Assembly (NCBI GenBank): GCA_963850765.1
Contig: CAWKMN010000006.1
Span: 496,001 to 560,000 of the forward strand
DNA from: CAWKMN01 sp963850765
GTDB taxonomy: Bacteria; Chloroflexota; Anaerolineae; Aggregatilineales; Aggregatilineaceae
Direction: 5' to 3'
DNA length: 64,000 nt
This document shows positions 27,081 to 36,406 of this stretch, piece after piece (position 1 is the stretch's first letter; each line of letters starts with the position of its first letter). Under the pieces are notes generated by a model that made no database searches, was not told where the DNA came from, and was given only the letters and a program-made list of their open reading frames with translations. The translations under genes and the position numbers were made by a program.

Positions 27081-27776
27081 GTGAGCACATTATGGTCTTC
27101 TGATGAAGAGCTCTTCTCACTGGCGCGGAACGAGCTGTTTACGGCCGTGGTGGGCGATTGCATGGACAAGCTCGGTTTGACGCAGCAGTTCCTGCCGCCC
27201 CAGATTCGACCGCTGGCCGCGGCTATGGTCGTCGTAGGCAGAGCCATGACGGTGCTCGAAGCCGACTGCTTCGAACCCCAATCCAGCACCCGTCTGAATC
27301 CGGTGTTAGCCAAACCATTTGGCCTGATGCTGGAAGCCCTGGACGACCTCAAACCCGGCGAGGTTTACATCTGTACGGGCTCGTCCCCGCGCTACGCCCT
27401 GTGGGGGGAGCTGATGAGCACAAGAGCCATGAGACTGGGAGCCGCCGGCGCGGTGTTGGACGGCTATTCGCGTGACACCAACGGTATCCTGAACCTGGGC
27501 TTCCCCACCTTTTCATATGGCCCCTATGCGCAGGACCAGGGACCGCGCGGCAAAGTCATCGATTTTCGCGTGCCCATTCAGATGGCTGGCGTGACCATCC
27601 GCAGCGGGGATATCGTATTTGGCGACATTGATGGAGTCTGCATCGTACCCGCGAGCGCGGAACAAGACGTATTTTCGCAGGCCCTGGAAAAGGCACGCGG
27701 GGAAAAGCTGGTGAAGAAAGCCATCGAAGACGGCATGAGTACCGTCGAAGCATTTCGGCGGTTTGGCATCATGTAG
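27081..27776 (+). CDS. RraA-family protein (HMG/CHA aldolase-like)
   Basis: A 231-residue member of the RraA/HMG-aldolase family, divalent-metal enzymes that cleave 4-hydroxy-4-carboxy-2-oxo acids or decarboxylate oxaloacetate. The metal and substrate segment VLDGYSRDTNGI keeps the Arg-Asp pair, and VFGDIDGVCIVP is the conserved C-terminal strand. It starts with GTG at 27081 and lies 11 bases after the enolase-superfamily gene. It is flanked by two sugar-acid dehydratase-like genes, which argues for an aldolase or decarboxylase step on a keto acid rather than RNase regulation. Confidence 0.87.
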   Translation: MSTLWSSDEELFSLARNELFTAVVGDCMDKLGLTQQFLPPQIRPLAAAMVVVGRAMTVLEADCFEPQSSTRLNPVLAKPFGLMLEALDDLKPGEVYICTGSSPRYALWGELMSTRAMRLGAAGAVLDGYSRDTNGILNLGFPTFSYGPYAQDQGPRGKVIDFRVPIQMAGVTIRSGDIVFGDIDGVCIVPASAEQDVFSQALEKARGEKLVKKAIEDGMSTVEAFRRFGIM

Positions 27777-27787
27777 GGTTGGGCAGC

Positions 27788-29005
27788 ATGAACCGGATCG
27801 TCAAGCTCTCCACCGCCGTGGTACAGGCGAATTTTAACTGGACTTACGTGCGCGTCTACAGTGACGCCGACGGCGGGTTATACGGGACGGGAGAGTGCTT
27901 TTTCGCCCCCGGATTACCCGCGATAATCCAGGAATTTGAGCCGATTCTCGTGGGCGAGGACTGCACCTCCATTGAGAAGTTGTTCGAGAAGATGCGCTGG
28001 GCCGCATCGGGTGCTGGTTCCACGGCCGGGATCATCTGGAATGCGATCTCAGGTATTGAAGCCGCGTTATGGGATCTGAAAGGCAAGCTGCTTGGGCTTC
28101 CGGTGTGGCAGCTTCTCGGTGGCAAATTCCGGGATGAGGCGCGCATTTACCTGGACTGTCACGCCGAGGGCGGACTGGAATGTTTATCACCGCTTCTGCA
28201 ATCGGTGCCAACCTCGTGGAGACCGCGCCTGCCGGGGCTGCCCGAAGACGAGATCATCTCCGCTTCGGCGGCCCGCGCCAGCGACATGGCAGCCAGAGGG
28301 TACTCGGCGCTCAAGTTCGACCTGGACTTGCCGGGCAGCACATTTGATTCGGCTACGGGCTATCCTCTCCGCGCCAAGGATATGGACTGGATGGTCGCCC
28401 TCACCGCAGGCATCCGGCAGGCCATCGGGCCGGATGTCGATCTGGCGATGGACGCGCACTGGCGGTATCGACCCAACGACATCCTTCAGGTCGCAAGGCA
28501 GCTCGAACCCTTTCGGCTGATGTGGTTGGAGGATCCAGTACCGCCGGATGATGAGAAGTCGCTGGCCTATCTTCGACAGCACAGCAGTACGCCCATCGGC
28601 ACGGGAGAGAACCTTCAGTTACGAAGAGGCTTCTGGAATCTGATTGTCAACGATCTCTGTGATGTGATTACTCCCGATTTGCAGAAGGCAGGCGGCCTCG
28701 CAGAATGCAAGAAAATCGCGGACCTGTGTGCCACCGCCAACAAGTCCGTTGCGCCCCACATGATCGGCAGCCCCCTGGCCCTGATGGCTACCGCTCACCT
28801 GTGCCTGACCATTCCCAACTTCATGGTTTGCGAGTTCCATGCGCATGACGTACCGTTTTTTCACGAGCTTGTCGCCAATGGGACCGACCAATGGTTTCGC
28901 CCAGGATGGGTAAAACCGCTGGACGTGCCCGGCTATGGGATTGAGCTTAACGAGAACCTCGCCAAACGCTACCGCCTGCCGGAATCGCGCTGGTTCGATG
29001 AATAG
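27788..29005 (+). CDS. Enolase-superfamily enzyme (mandelate racemase family), second copy
   Basis: A 405-residue enolase-superfamily protein, distinct from the 25903 product. Metal-site segments are LALDAH-type (VDLAMDAHWRY), MWLEDPVPP and IGTGENLQL, and the C-terminal histidine segment is SVAPHMIGSP. The LKFDLDLPG segment holds the first catalytic lysine position. It carries an insertion around 130-165 absent from its neighbour. ATG 27788 is 11 bases after the RraA-family stop. Two such genes in one operon suggest two acid sugars, or an epimerase plus a dehydratase for one. The specific reaction is unknown. Confidence 0.9.
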   Translation: MNRIVKLSTAVVQANFNWTYVRVYSDADGGLYGTGECFFAPGLPAIIQEFEPILVGEDCTSIEKLFEKMRWAASGAGSTAGIIWNAISGIEAALWDLKGKLLGLPVWQLLGGKFRDEARIYLDCHAEGGLECLSPLLQSVPTSWRPRLPGLPEDEIISASAARASDMAARGYSALKFDLDLPGSTFDSATGYPLRAKDMDWMVALTAGIRQAIGPDVDLAMDAHWRYRPNDILQVARQLEPFRLMWLEDPVPPDDEKSLAYLRQHSSTPIGTGENLQLRRGFWNLIVNDLCDVITPDLQKAGGLAECKKIADLCATANKSVAPHMIGSPLALMATAHLCLTIPNFMVCEFHAHDVPFFHELVANGTDQWFRPGWVKPLDVPGYGIELNENLAKRYRLPESRWFDE

Positions 29006-29087
29006 AGTACGCGCTCTCGCCCGCACGCCGCTCAAAAACCGCCCTCTGGCCCCATATCACACCCGACCCGAAGGAGTTGAGAACAGC

Positions 29088-30257
29088 GTGGAACTTACCA
29101 GTTATGAACGTGTGAAGATGGCGTTGAGGCACCAGGAGCCGGATCGTGTTCCCTTCGATCTGGGTGGGGCTGAAGTTGCCGGGATCAACATCCATGCGCT
29201 GCGGAACCTGAAACGGTATCTGAATATGTCCCCGGAAGTCAGCCTGGGGAACAAGATTGGGCAGCGCGCCATTGTGGACGACGAAACGGTGGCGAGGCTG
29301 AAGATTGATGTGATGAATGTCGGGCCTAATCCACCCGCGAATCCCGGCCCTGCTCAGGACCTCGGACAGGTGGGCGACTACCGGCGCATGATCGACGAAT
29401 GGGGGATGGGCTGGCAAATGCCCACCGAGGGAGGGCATTATTACGATCTCTATCACAGTCCCCTCGCATCCGCCGAAACCGTCCAGGATGTGGAGCGCTT
29501 CGCGTGGCCCGATCCCCTTGATCCGCTGCGCTACGAGGGAATGAGATCGAGGGCCGAACACATCGTCAAAGATAAAAACAAAGCGTTTATTCTGGGCAGA
29601 ATGAGTTCGGGCATGTGGGAACATGCCACGTGGATGTGCGGCTACGCACAGTTCTTTATGAACATGATCCAGAATAAGAAACTGATCCATGCCATTATGA
29701 CCCGAATTCTGGAAATCAAGATGCAGTACTGGGAGAAGGCTATTCAAACCGTCGGCCCGCAGGAATTCCTGATCATCTCCTGCGCGGATGATCTGGGCCA
29801 TCAGAATGGCCTGCTCGTATCGCTTGACCTGTACAAAGAGATGATCTGGCCGTACCACAGGCGGCTGTTCCAGTTCATAAAGGGAATCGCTGATTGCGAG
29901 GTGTTTATCTTCTTTCACACGGATGGGGCCATCTACGACGCCATACCCTTGTTGATTGAAGCTGGAGTTGACATCCTCAATCCCTGGCAAGTCAGCTCAA
30001 GAGGAATGGACGACACCGCCAGATTCAAGCGTGAATATGGTAAGGATCTGACCATCTGGGGCGGAAGCTGCGATTCGCAGAGAGTTATGCCCTTTGGAAC
30101 CCCCCAGGAGGTGAGGGACGAAACCCGGCGGCGCATTGAGGATCTGGCTCCCGGCGGTGGATTCATATTTGCGCCCATCCATGTGATACAAAGCGAAGTC
30201 CCCCCGGAGAACATTGTCGCCTGGTGGGAGACATTACAGGAGTATGGAACGTACTAA
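29088..30257 (+). CDS. Uroporphyrinogen decarboxylase-family (MtaA/UroD-like) protein A
   Basis: A 389-residue UroD-fold protein of the group annotated as uroporphyrinogen decarboxylase or corrinoid methyltransferase. It begins YERVKMALRHQEPDRVPFDLG, typical of the group and unlike true HemE. GTG 29088 is taken as start because AAGGAG precedes it; the frame extends upstream only by overlapping the previous gene. In MtaA-like enzymes His-x-Cys and a later Cys bind zinc. Here the first motif reads FHTDG, with Asp for Cys (about residue 276), and the second keeps Cys (GGSCD, about 326). Last gene of the LacI-linked operon. Activity unproven. Confidence 0.85.
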   Translation: MELTSYERVKMALRHQEPDRVPFDLGGAEVAGINIHALRNLKRYLNMSPEVSLGNKIGQRAIVDDETVARLKIDVMNVGPNPPANPGPAQDLGQVGDYRRMIDEWGMGWQMPTEGGHYYDLYHSPLASAETVQDVERFAWPDPLDPLRYEGMRSRAEHIVKDKNKAFILGRMSSGMWEHATWMCGYAQFFMNMIQNKKLIHAIMTRILEIKMQYWEKAIQTVGPQEFLIISCADDLGHQNGLLVSLDLYKEMIWPYHRRLFQFIKGIADCEVFIFFHTDGAIYDAIPLLIEAGVDILNPWQVSSRGMDDTARFKREYGKDLTIWGGSCDSQRVMPFGTPQEVRDETRRRIEDLAPGGGFIFAPIHVIQSEVPPENIVAWWETLQEYGTY

Positions 30258-30259
30258 AA

Positions 30260-30297
30260 AGATTCGGGTGGCTGTGGTGAAGATACCATCCGGATCT
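30260..30297 (+). terminator. Possible terminator hairpin after the LacI-linked operon
   Basis: An imperfect 12-bp stem (30260-30271 with 30286-30297, two mismatched or G-T positions) lies just after the UroD-like stop. There is no clear T-run. It may mark the operon end before the next promoter region at about 30452 (TATAAT with no good -35). Confidence 0.3.
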
Positions 30298-30498
30298 TGT
30301 CGAAAATGGCCGGCCACATACCCGGCGACAAGGCTCAATGGCCTTATCCACGCGATCGGGCCCCCTTTTTCGCCAACTTCCCTTGTCCTCACCCCATTTC
30401 GAATTGGCCATCATTCTCGCAGCACCTCCTCCAGAATATTCTTAATTTGCATATAATTTAATAATAGTGTGAACACGGCGGCGAATGGGGGGACGGCT

Positions 30499-33291
30499 AT
30501 GCCAGCTTACGAACCTGCCGATCAGCAGTTGGCTCATCTTTTGATGCTGCAGCGCAGTCGGGCGGTTGCTTTATCGGTGATCGACCGGCGAATGCACAGC
30601 AGCGTTGAAGGGCGCGGCGCCCTCATCCTGATCGGTGGCGAGGCAGGTCTGGGCAAAACATCGCTGGCGCTGGCAAGTCGGGATCAGGCGCACGAACTCA
30701 ACGCGGTGTTCATCACCGGGCGCTGCTACGAATGGGGGATGGCTCCCTATCTGCTGTGGCAGGAACTGCTCAGAGACATTACGAACGTGACTCGAGCTCG
30801 CCTGGAGACCTTGCCGGAGCCGTTTGGCAGCGGACCGCCGGCCAATTCGGTCCATCACCTGCTGCACATGGTGATTGAGTGGTTAAGGGACACGGCGGCT
30901 GGAACGCCTCTGGTGGCGCTGCTGGATGATGTACATTGGGCCGATCCCGACTCCCTGGCGCTGCTGGAGCTCATCACCCGCCACCTTGACCGGCTGCCGG
31001 TGCTGTTCCTGGCTACCTATCGCACAGAGGATACCCACCGCGATCACCCCTTGTATCGCTCGCTGCCCGCGTTACAGCGTTCGCCCTTCGTTGAGGTAAT
31101 TCGCCTGAAGCCGCTCGATCTGGATGAGACGCAGCGCCTCATCGAAAACTTTCTGGGTCCACCTCATCCCAATCTCGCATCCTACCTCTATCAGCGGGCC
31201 GAAGGTCATCCCTTGTTTTCGGTTGAGCTTCTGCGCGATCTGGTTGACCAACATCTGCTCGTACGTGACTCGGACGGGCGGTGGCTTTCGCCCCAACACG
31301 ATAGTCCCGTACCGACGCTGCTCCGCCAGATTATCACGCAGAGGGTAGGGCGTCTGGGAGAAACGGCTGAACGCCTGCTCACGGTGGCGGCGGTCGTCGG
31401 CGAAACGTGGGATCTGGCAACGGTCGAAGCGGTCCTCAATATTACCGAAGAGGAGTTGTTGAGCGCGCTGGAACAAGCCCTGGGTGCTCATCTGATTCGC
31501 GCCGCGGATGACTGTGGCGAGTGTTATCGTTTCACGCACGGCCTGATTCATGAAGTGCTGTACAGCCAGCCAATCGCGCGGCGACGCAAACAACTGCACC
31601 GCCAGATTTCGGAGGTTATGGCCGGGCAACAGCCGAACAACGTGACCGCGCTGGCCTATCACTGTTATCAGGCGGAACTGTGGGAGCAGGCGTATCTGCA
31701 TTGCTGCGCGGCGGGAGACGCGGCCAGCCGGTCATTTGCCACCAACAGCGCGCTGCGCTTTTATCGGCGGGCGCTGGATGCGCTGGAAAATCGGACGGTT
31801 CATGCGGAGATCACAGCCTTCATTACCGTTTATGAGCGGCTGGCCCATGCGCATCAGGTTCTGGAGCAGAAAGAGGCGGTTGAGACAGCCTACGCACGGA
31901 TGCGCGATGCGGCCGAACAAGCGGGCGATCCGGTGGCGCAGGCTCGCGCGCTGATCGGTCTGGCGAACAGCCGGGCCCATCTCTACCAGCTTGAGCTGGC
32001 CGAAACCACGGCGCTTCAGGCGCTGCGGCTGGCTGAGCAGATCAATCTCGCATCCCTCATCGCACAGGCGCATGCAACGCTTGGGTATGTCAGCCTGGGG
32101 CGCGGCCAGCTTGCCAGCAGTCAACAGCATCTTGAACAGGCTTTCCATTCCGCGCACAGCTCCGGGGATCACCACATCCTGAGTCCCATTTACCGCCAGC
32201 AAGCTTATCTGGCAATCTGGTCCGGTAATTATCGTGAGGGCGAACGGCTGGCCCTGGCCGCACTGGACCATGCGCGCTCAGCCCATGATATTCTGCTGAT
32301 TACGGGCGGGATGCAGATTCTGAGCCACGCCCGGATCGAGCTCGGCCAGTATGCGCGGGCGTATCAGGATTTGTTATCCGCGCTTGAGGCGGGTGAGTCG
32401 ATCGGTGCGCACCATCACCAACTGCCCAGGTTTCTGAATCAAATGGGATACCTGCATCAGGAGATTCGCGACTACGAGCGCGCGCTGGAATGGGATCGCC
32501 GGGCCCTGGCCGCGAGTCGTCATAATAGGCAGCCTGTGCATGAAATGGAGCGCTACAGTCTGCTGAATGTGGCCGTCGATCTCCTGCGGCTCGGACGATT
32601 GGACGAGGCGCTCGACAACCTGGCCGAGTTCGAGGCCATCAAAGATATGTCCGAGTTTGTACGATTTCGCTATTTCAACCGCTATCAACTCCTCCTGGCT
32701 GAGACCGATCTGGCGCGCGGGGATTATCAATCCGCCCTGGAACAGGCATTAGCCGCGCGTGAAACGGCCGCGGCCCACGGGATGCGGAAGAATATTGCCT
32801 GGAGCTGCCTGTTTGAGGGACAGGCGCTGTTCGGACTCAAGCGGATGGGCGCGGCGCGCGAAACGCTGAAGTACGCCGTGTCGCAGGCCGACAAAATCGA
32901 ACACGGGTCGCTGCGCTGGATCACGCGGCTGCGATTGGCGCAGGCAGGCGATTCGGACGCGCGTCAGCAGGCGGTTGAAATCGTGGAGACGATCGTTCGT
33001 TCGCTGAAGGGCTCGCCGCTCCAGACTGCCTTTTTCTCCGCGCCGCTGGTACAGGCCCTGTATGCCGTCCAACCCGCCGCCGAGTTGTTTCCGGCCGGAC
33101 TCACCGCGCGGGAAGTCGAAGTGCTGCGCCTGATCGCCAGCGGCGCGACCAACCATCAGATTGCGGATGCGCTGTCTATCAGCGTGCGCACCGTGACCAC
33201 CCACGTGACCAATATCCTCAACAAGACCAACTGCGACAATCGCACGGCGGCCACCGCCTTTGCGCTTCAGCACAAACTGGCGTCTACGTAA
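30499..33291 (+). CDS. LuxR-family transcriptional regulator with AAA ATPase (MalT/LAL-like)
   Basis: A 930-residue large ATP-binding LuxR-type (LAL) regulator. Walker A GGEAGLGKTSLA is near residue 45 and Walker B LVALLDDVHWADPDS near 137. A long helical TPR-like region spans about 400-820 (repeated ALGYVSLGRGQLA, EQAFHSAH, ARAYQDLLSALEAGE patterns). A C-terminal LuxR helix-turn-helix reads LTAREVEVLRLIASGATNHQIA and ISVRTVTTHVTNILNK. ATG 30499 follows a GGGGGGA site; a GTG at 30469 has none. TATAAT at 30452 may be its -10. Its targets are unknown, but it directly precedes two methyltransferases and a kinase-like gene. Confidence 0.9.
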   Translation: MPAYEPADQQLAHLLMLQRSRAVALSVIDRRMHSSVEGRGALILIGGEAGLGKTSLALASRDQAHELNAVFITGRCYEWGMAPYLLWQELLRDITNVTRARLETLPEPFGSGPPANSVHHLLHMVIEWLRDTAAGTPLVALLDDVHWADPDSLALLELITRHLDRLPVLFLATYRTEDTHRDHPLYRSLPALQRSPFVEVIRLKPLDLDETQRLIENFLGPPHPNLASYLYQRAEGHPLFSVELLRDLVDQHLLVRDSDGRWLSPQHDSPVPTLLRQIITQRVGRLGETAERLLTVAAVVGETWDLATVEAVLNITEEELLSALEQALGAHLIRAADDCGECYRFTHGLIHEVLYSQPIARRRKQLHRQISEVMAGQQPNNVTALAYHCYQAELWEQAYLHCCAAGDAASRSFATNSALRFYRRALDALENRTVHAEITAFITVYERLAHAHQVLEQKEAVETAYARMRDAAEQAGDPVAQARALIGLANSRAHLYQLELAETTALQALRLAEQINLASLIAQAHATLGYVSLGRGQLASSQQHLEQAFHSAHSSGDHHILSPIYRQQAYLAIWSGNYREGERLALAALDHARSAHDILLITGGMQILSHARIELGQYARAYQDLLSALEAGESIGAHHHQLPRFLNQMGYLHQEIRDYERALEWDRRALAASRHNRQPVHEMERYSLLNVAVDLLRLGRLDEALDNLAEFEAIKDMSEFVRFRYFNRYQLLLAETDLARGDYQSALEQALAARETAAAHGMRKNIAWSCLFEGQALFGLKRMGAARETLKYAVSQADKIEHGSLRWITRLRLAQAGDSDARQQAVEIVETIVRSLKGSPLQTAFFSAPLVQALYAVQPAAELFPAGLTAREVEVLRLIASGATNHQIADALSISVRTVTTHVTNILNKTNCDNRTAATAFALQHKLAST

Positions 33292-33414
33292 ATATGCGTA
33301 GATCGCGCCGGCAGGGCTGCTTCTCCAAAATCCGTATTCCTCTCGATGACAGGCGCATCTTGCCTGTCGTAAGCTGTAGTCATCCGTTTGGAAGTCTTTC
33401 AAGGAGAAGACGAC

Positions 33415-34485
33415 ATGGTTGACTACACACTCGATCCAACGAAATCCGAAGCATTCGCCGGGAAAATGATGAATGTGCTCAACAGCGCATCCACGGCGCT
33501 GATGATCAGCATTGGGCATCAGACCAACCTGTTTGATGTGCTGGCTGGACTCCCGCCCGTGACGAGCACCGAGCTGGCGCAAGCCGCCGGCCTGAATGAA
33601 CGCTATGTGCGCGAATGGCTGGGCGCGATGACAACTGGCGGTATCGTGGAACACGACCCGCACACGAACACGTATTGGCTTCCACCGGAACACGCCGCGT
33701 GGACCACGCGGGCCGCGGGGCCGAATAACCTGGGGATGCAGATGCAGTTTGTCCCGCTGATGGCGTCCGTGGAACAAGGCATCATCGCCAGCTTTCGTAA
33801 TGGCGGCGGTGTGCCCTATGCCGGGTTTCCGCATTTTCATTCGTTGATGGCCGAGGTCAGCGGCGTCGTGCATGACACGGCGCTGGTCGGTGCGATCGTG
33901 CCCCTCGTGCCCGGTCTGGCTGAGGCGCTGGCGCGTGGAATAAAGGCGCTGGACATCGGCTGTGGGCAGGGCCACGCCGCTAACCTGCTGGCCAAGGCCT
34001 ATCCCGCCAGCCGGTTCAAGGGCTACGACTTCTCCCAGGAAGCGATTGCGGCAGCCAAAGCAGAAGCGGCGGCGCTTGGACTGGGTAACGTCTCCTTCGA
34101 GGTCAAGGATCTGGCAATCATGCATGAGCCCGGCCAATATGACCTGATTACCGGCTTTGATGTGATTCACGATCAGGCGCAGCCGGCGCGCGTGCTGGAC
34201 GCAGTTTCCCAGGCGCTCAAGCCGGATGGTGTGTTCCTGATGGTGGACATCCGCGCGTCGAGCCATGTGCATGAAAATATCGAGCATCCCCTCGGACCGT
34301 TCCTGTATACGGTCTCAACCATGCACTGCATGACCGTGTCGCTGGCGCTGGATGGCGCGGGACTGGGCACAGTGTGGGGTGAGCAAAAAGCGCGGGATAT
34401 GCTGGCGGCTGCTGGCTTCACGCAGGTGGACATCAAGCACGTCGATGGCGACATTCTGAACAACTACTACATCTGCCGTAAGTAG
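33415..34485 (+). CDS. SAM-dependent methyltransferase with N-terminal winged helix
   Basis: A 356-residue class I methyltransferase. The first about 90 residues form a winged-helix-like dimerisation domain (TSTELAQAAGLNERYVREWLG), as in O-methyltransferases and Rv2258c-like proteins. The SAM site is ALDIGCGQGHAANLLAK near residue 178, followed by the acidic FKGYDFS strand. ATG 33415 has AAGGAG 8 bases upstream; the frame opens 9 codons earlier without a ribosome site. It is followed after one base by a second methyltransferase. Substrate unknown; small-molecule methylation is the family norm. Confidence 0.88.
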   Translation: MVDYTLDPTKSEAFAGKMMNVLNSASTALMISIGHQTNLFDVLAGLPPVTSTELAQAAGLNERYVREWLGAMTTGGIVEHDPHTNTYWLPPEHAAWTTRAAGPNNLGMQMQFVPLMASVEQGIIASFRNGGGVPYAGFPHFHSLMAEVSGVVHDTALVGAIVPLVPGLAEALARGIKALDIGCGQGHAANLLAKAYPASRFKGYDFSQEAIAAAKAEAAALGLGNVSFEVKDLAIMHEPGQYDLITGFDVIHDQAQPARVLDAVSQALKPDGVFLMVDIRASSHVHENIEHPLGPFLYTVSTMHCMTVSLALDGAGLGTVWGEQKARDMLAAAGFTQVDIKHVDGDILNNYYICRK

Positions 34486-34486
34486 G

Positions 34487-35311
34487 ATGACGATGCGCAC
34501 GAAAACCTTCCACGACCATGAGCTCGAAAGCTGGTCGGAGCGTGCCGCATTCTATGATGACCTGTTTGCGGATGTCAGCGCCCAGAGTATCGGCCCCACG
34601 CTCGATACTCTGGGCCAGCTCACCGGCCGCAAACTCCTGGATGTGGCGTGCGGAACCGGGCATCTGGTGGCGGCGGCATCCCGGCGCGGCGCGATCAGCG
34701 AGGGCATCGATTTCGCCCCGCCCATGATCGACGCGGCGCGGGCGAACTATCCCGGTGAAAACTTTGCTGTCGGGGATGCGACCCAACTCCCCTATGAGGA
34801 TGATTTGTTTGATGCCGTGACCTGCGCGTTTGGATTGCTGCACATGGAACACCCGCAGACCGCGGTCCACGAGGCGTTTCGTGTGCTACAGCCGGGCGGC
34901 AGGTTCGCGTTTGCGCTGTGGTTCGGTCCGGAGGATGGCAGCGAACTGTACGCGATAACCAAAGCAGCCATCGACGCCCACGCTGCGGTGAAAGTATCGC
35001 TGCCCGAAGCATGGACTGTGCTCCGGTATGCTGATTTTGACGCGTGCGCAAGCATCGCCCAACAGGCGGGTTTTCTCCCGCCGACGTTCAAGAGGCTGCC
35101 GATCGTCTGGCGGCGAACTGCGGTGCAGGATTTGTTCCGATTAGTCACCCAGCTTTCCGTCCGCACGAAGCTGGTGATCGACAGCCAGCCGCCCGAAACG
35201 CAGCAGCGCATCCATGACCATATCCTGTCCGAAGCGGAAGCGCGCCGGAGGGATGGGATCATCACGCTGGCATGGCCGGCGCTGCTCACGGTGGCGCAGA
35301 AGCCAGAATAA
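34487..35311 (+). CDS. Class I SAM-dependent methyltransferase
   Basis: A 274-residue methyltransferase of the UbiE/Methyltransf_11 type. Motif I LLDVACGTGHLVAAASRRG is near residue 47, then GIDFAPPMIDAAR, and the post-motif AFGLLHMEHPQTAVHEAFRVLQPGG split over residues 105-130. It starts one base after the preceding stop, so it is probably translationally coupled, although no separate ribosome site is visible. The two tandem methyltransferases differ in architecture and are not recent duplicates. Confidence 0.88.
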   Translation: MTMRTKTFHDHELESWSERAAFYDDLFADVSAQSIGPTLDTLGQLTGRKLLDVACGTGHLVAAASRRGAISEGIDFAPPMIDAARANYPGENFAVGDATQLPYEDDLFDAVTCAFGLLHMEHPQTAVHEAFRVLQPGGRFAFALWFGPEDGSELYAITKAAIDAHAAVKVSLPEAWTVLRYADFDACASIAQQAGFLPPTFKRLPIVWRRTAVQDLFRLVTQLSVRTKLVIDSQPPETQQRIHDHILSEAEARRRDGIITLAWPALLTVAQKPE

Positions 35312-35323
35312 CGCGAGGCAGAC

Positions 35324-36406
35324 ATGATCATGCAGAGACAACGGGAAGCGAAGCACGTACTGCTGAACAGCATTGAGGAGATGCTGTCGCCTGAGACGAT
35401 GAGCGACATCCTTCAACGCAAAGTGGTGCGGGTGACGTATCAGCCATCTGATACGTTTGTCGGTCTGTCAGGCAGCCAGTTGTATGACGTCATGGCAGAT
35501 GATCAGCGGCTGGTGATGAAGCGCCAACGCCCCTCGCTCGACTGGATCTGTGTTGTGACCGGCGATGCGCGATGTCGCGCGGTTCGCTTGTGGCAGTATG
35601 GTCTGTTGGATCGCATCCGTCCTCACCTGGAACACGCGAAGCTCGCCGCGTGCCAGGATGGGGATGATTACGCGATTCTGATGCAGGATGTTTCGCGCGG
35701 GTTGTTTCGTTGGGAGCAAACCATTCCCCAGAGTACGTTCCACCGGCTACTCGATTCTCTAGCCACTCTGCACGCCATGTTCTGGGAAGATGATAGTCTC
35801 AAAGACCCTCAATTGGGATTATGTGACGTTGAACGAATGGTCAAGGGCTGTTGGCCGGAACACGTGGATCGTTATCGCGATGATCCCACGACAGTCGGAT
35901 ACATAACCAACGGCTGGGAAGCTTTATTTGAGTTAGTAGAAACCGATGTGCGCGATAGCCTTCAATCGCTCCTGAAGAACCCGCAACCGCTGTTTGATGC
36001 CCTCGCAAACTATCCATCGACTCTGGTTCATGGGGATTACCGGACCGGCAACCTTGCCGTACTGCCCGAAACTAATCAAGTGGTTGCCCTTGACTGGCAG
36101 TGGTCCGGCTACGCACCCGCCATTATCTGTCTGTGCTGGTTAGTAATGACCGCCGAATTTCTCCAGATACAGGATGAGGCAGCAGAATACTACCGCACAC
36201 AGCTTGCCGCACGCCTGGGGGATCGATTTGATCCGGATCGGTGGCAGTCGATGTATGAGGTTGGATGTCTGGTTGATGTGCTTCGCAAAGGCTGCTGGCA
36301 CGCCTACTTTGCCCTGTACAGCGACGACGAGGAATTTCGGAGTAATTTGCGCCGCTCGGTTAACTCGTACAACGCGATCGTTCGTAAAGGATTGAAGTGG
36401 CTGTAA
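35324..36406 (+). CDS. Phosphotransferase-family (aminoglycoside phosphotransferase-like kinase) protein
   Basis: A 360-residue protein with the APH/choline-kinase-like fold. The catalytic loop LVHGDYRTGNLAV (about 240) and the metal-binding VVALDWQWSGY (about 262) are intact, and an ATP-binding Lys candidate is in LVMKRQRP. Relatives phosphorylate hydroxyls of sugars, choline, aminoglycosides or macrolides. It starts 12 bases after the second methyltransferase and probably belongs to the same transcript. In this setting it could act on a natural product or a metabolite; resistance is possible but unproven. Confidence 0.82.
   Translation: MIMQRQREAKHVLLNSIEEMLSPETMSDILQRKVVRVTYQPSDTFVGLSGSQLYDVMADDQRLVMKRQRPSLDWICVVTGDARCRAVRLWQYGLLDRIRPHLEHAKLAACQDGDDYAILMQDVSRGLFRWEQTIPQSTFHRLLDSLATLHAMFWEDDSLKDPQLGLCDVERMVKGCWPEHVDRYRDDPTTVGYITNGWEALFELVETDVRDSLQSLLKNPQPLFDALANYPSTLVHGDYRTGNLAVLPETNQVVALDWQWSGYAPAIICLCWLVMTAEFLQIQDEAAEYYRTQLAARLGDRFDPDRWQSMYEVGCLVDVLRKGCWHAYFALYSDDEEFRSNLRRSVNSYNAIVRKGLKWL

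Noticed and set aside
29088..30257. True uroporphyrinogen decarboxylase HemE (haem synthesis)
   Set aside because: The catabolic context, the RHQEPDRVP start and the paralogue number fit the MtaA/UroD-like group instead, and no other haem genes adjoin.
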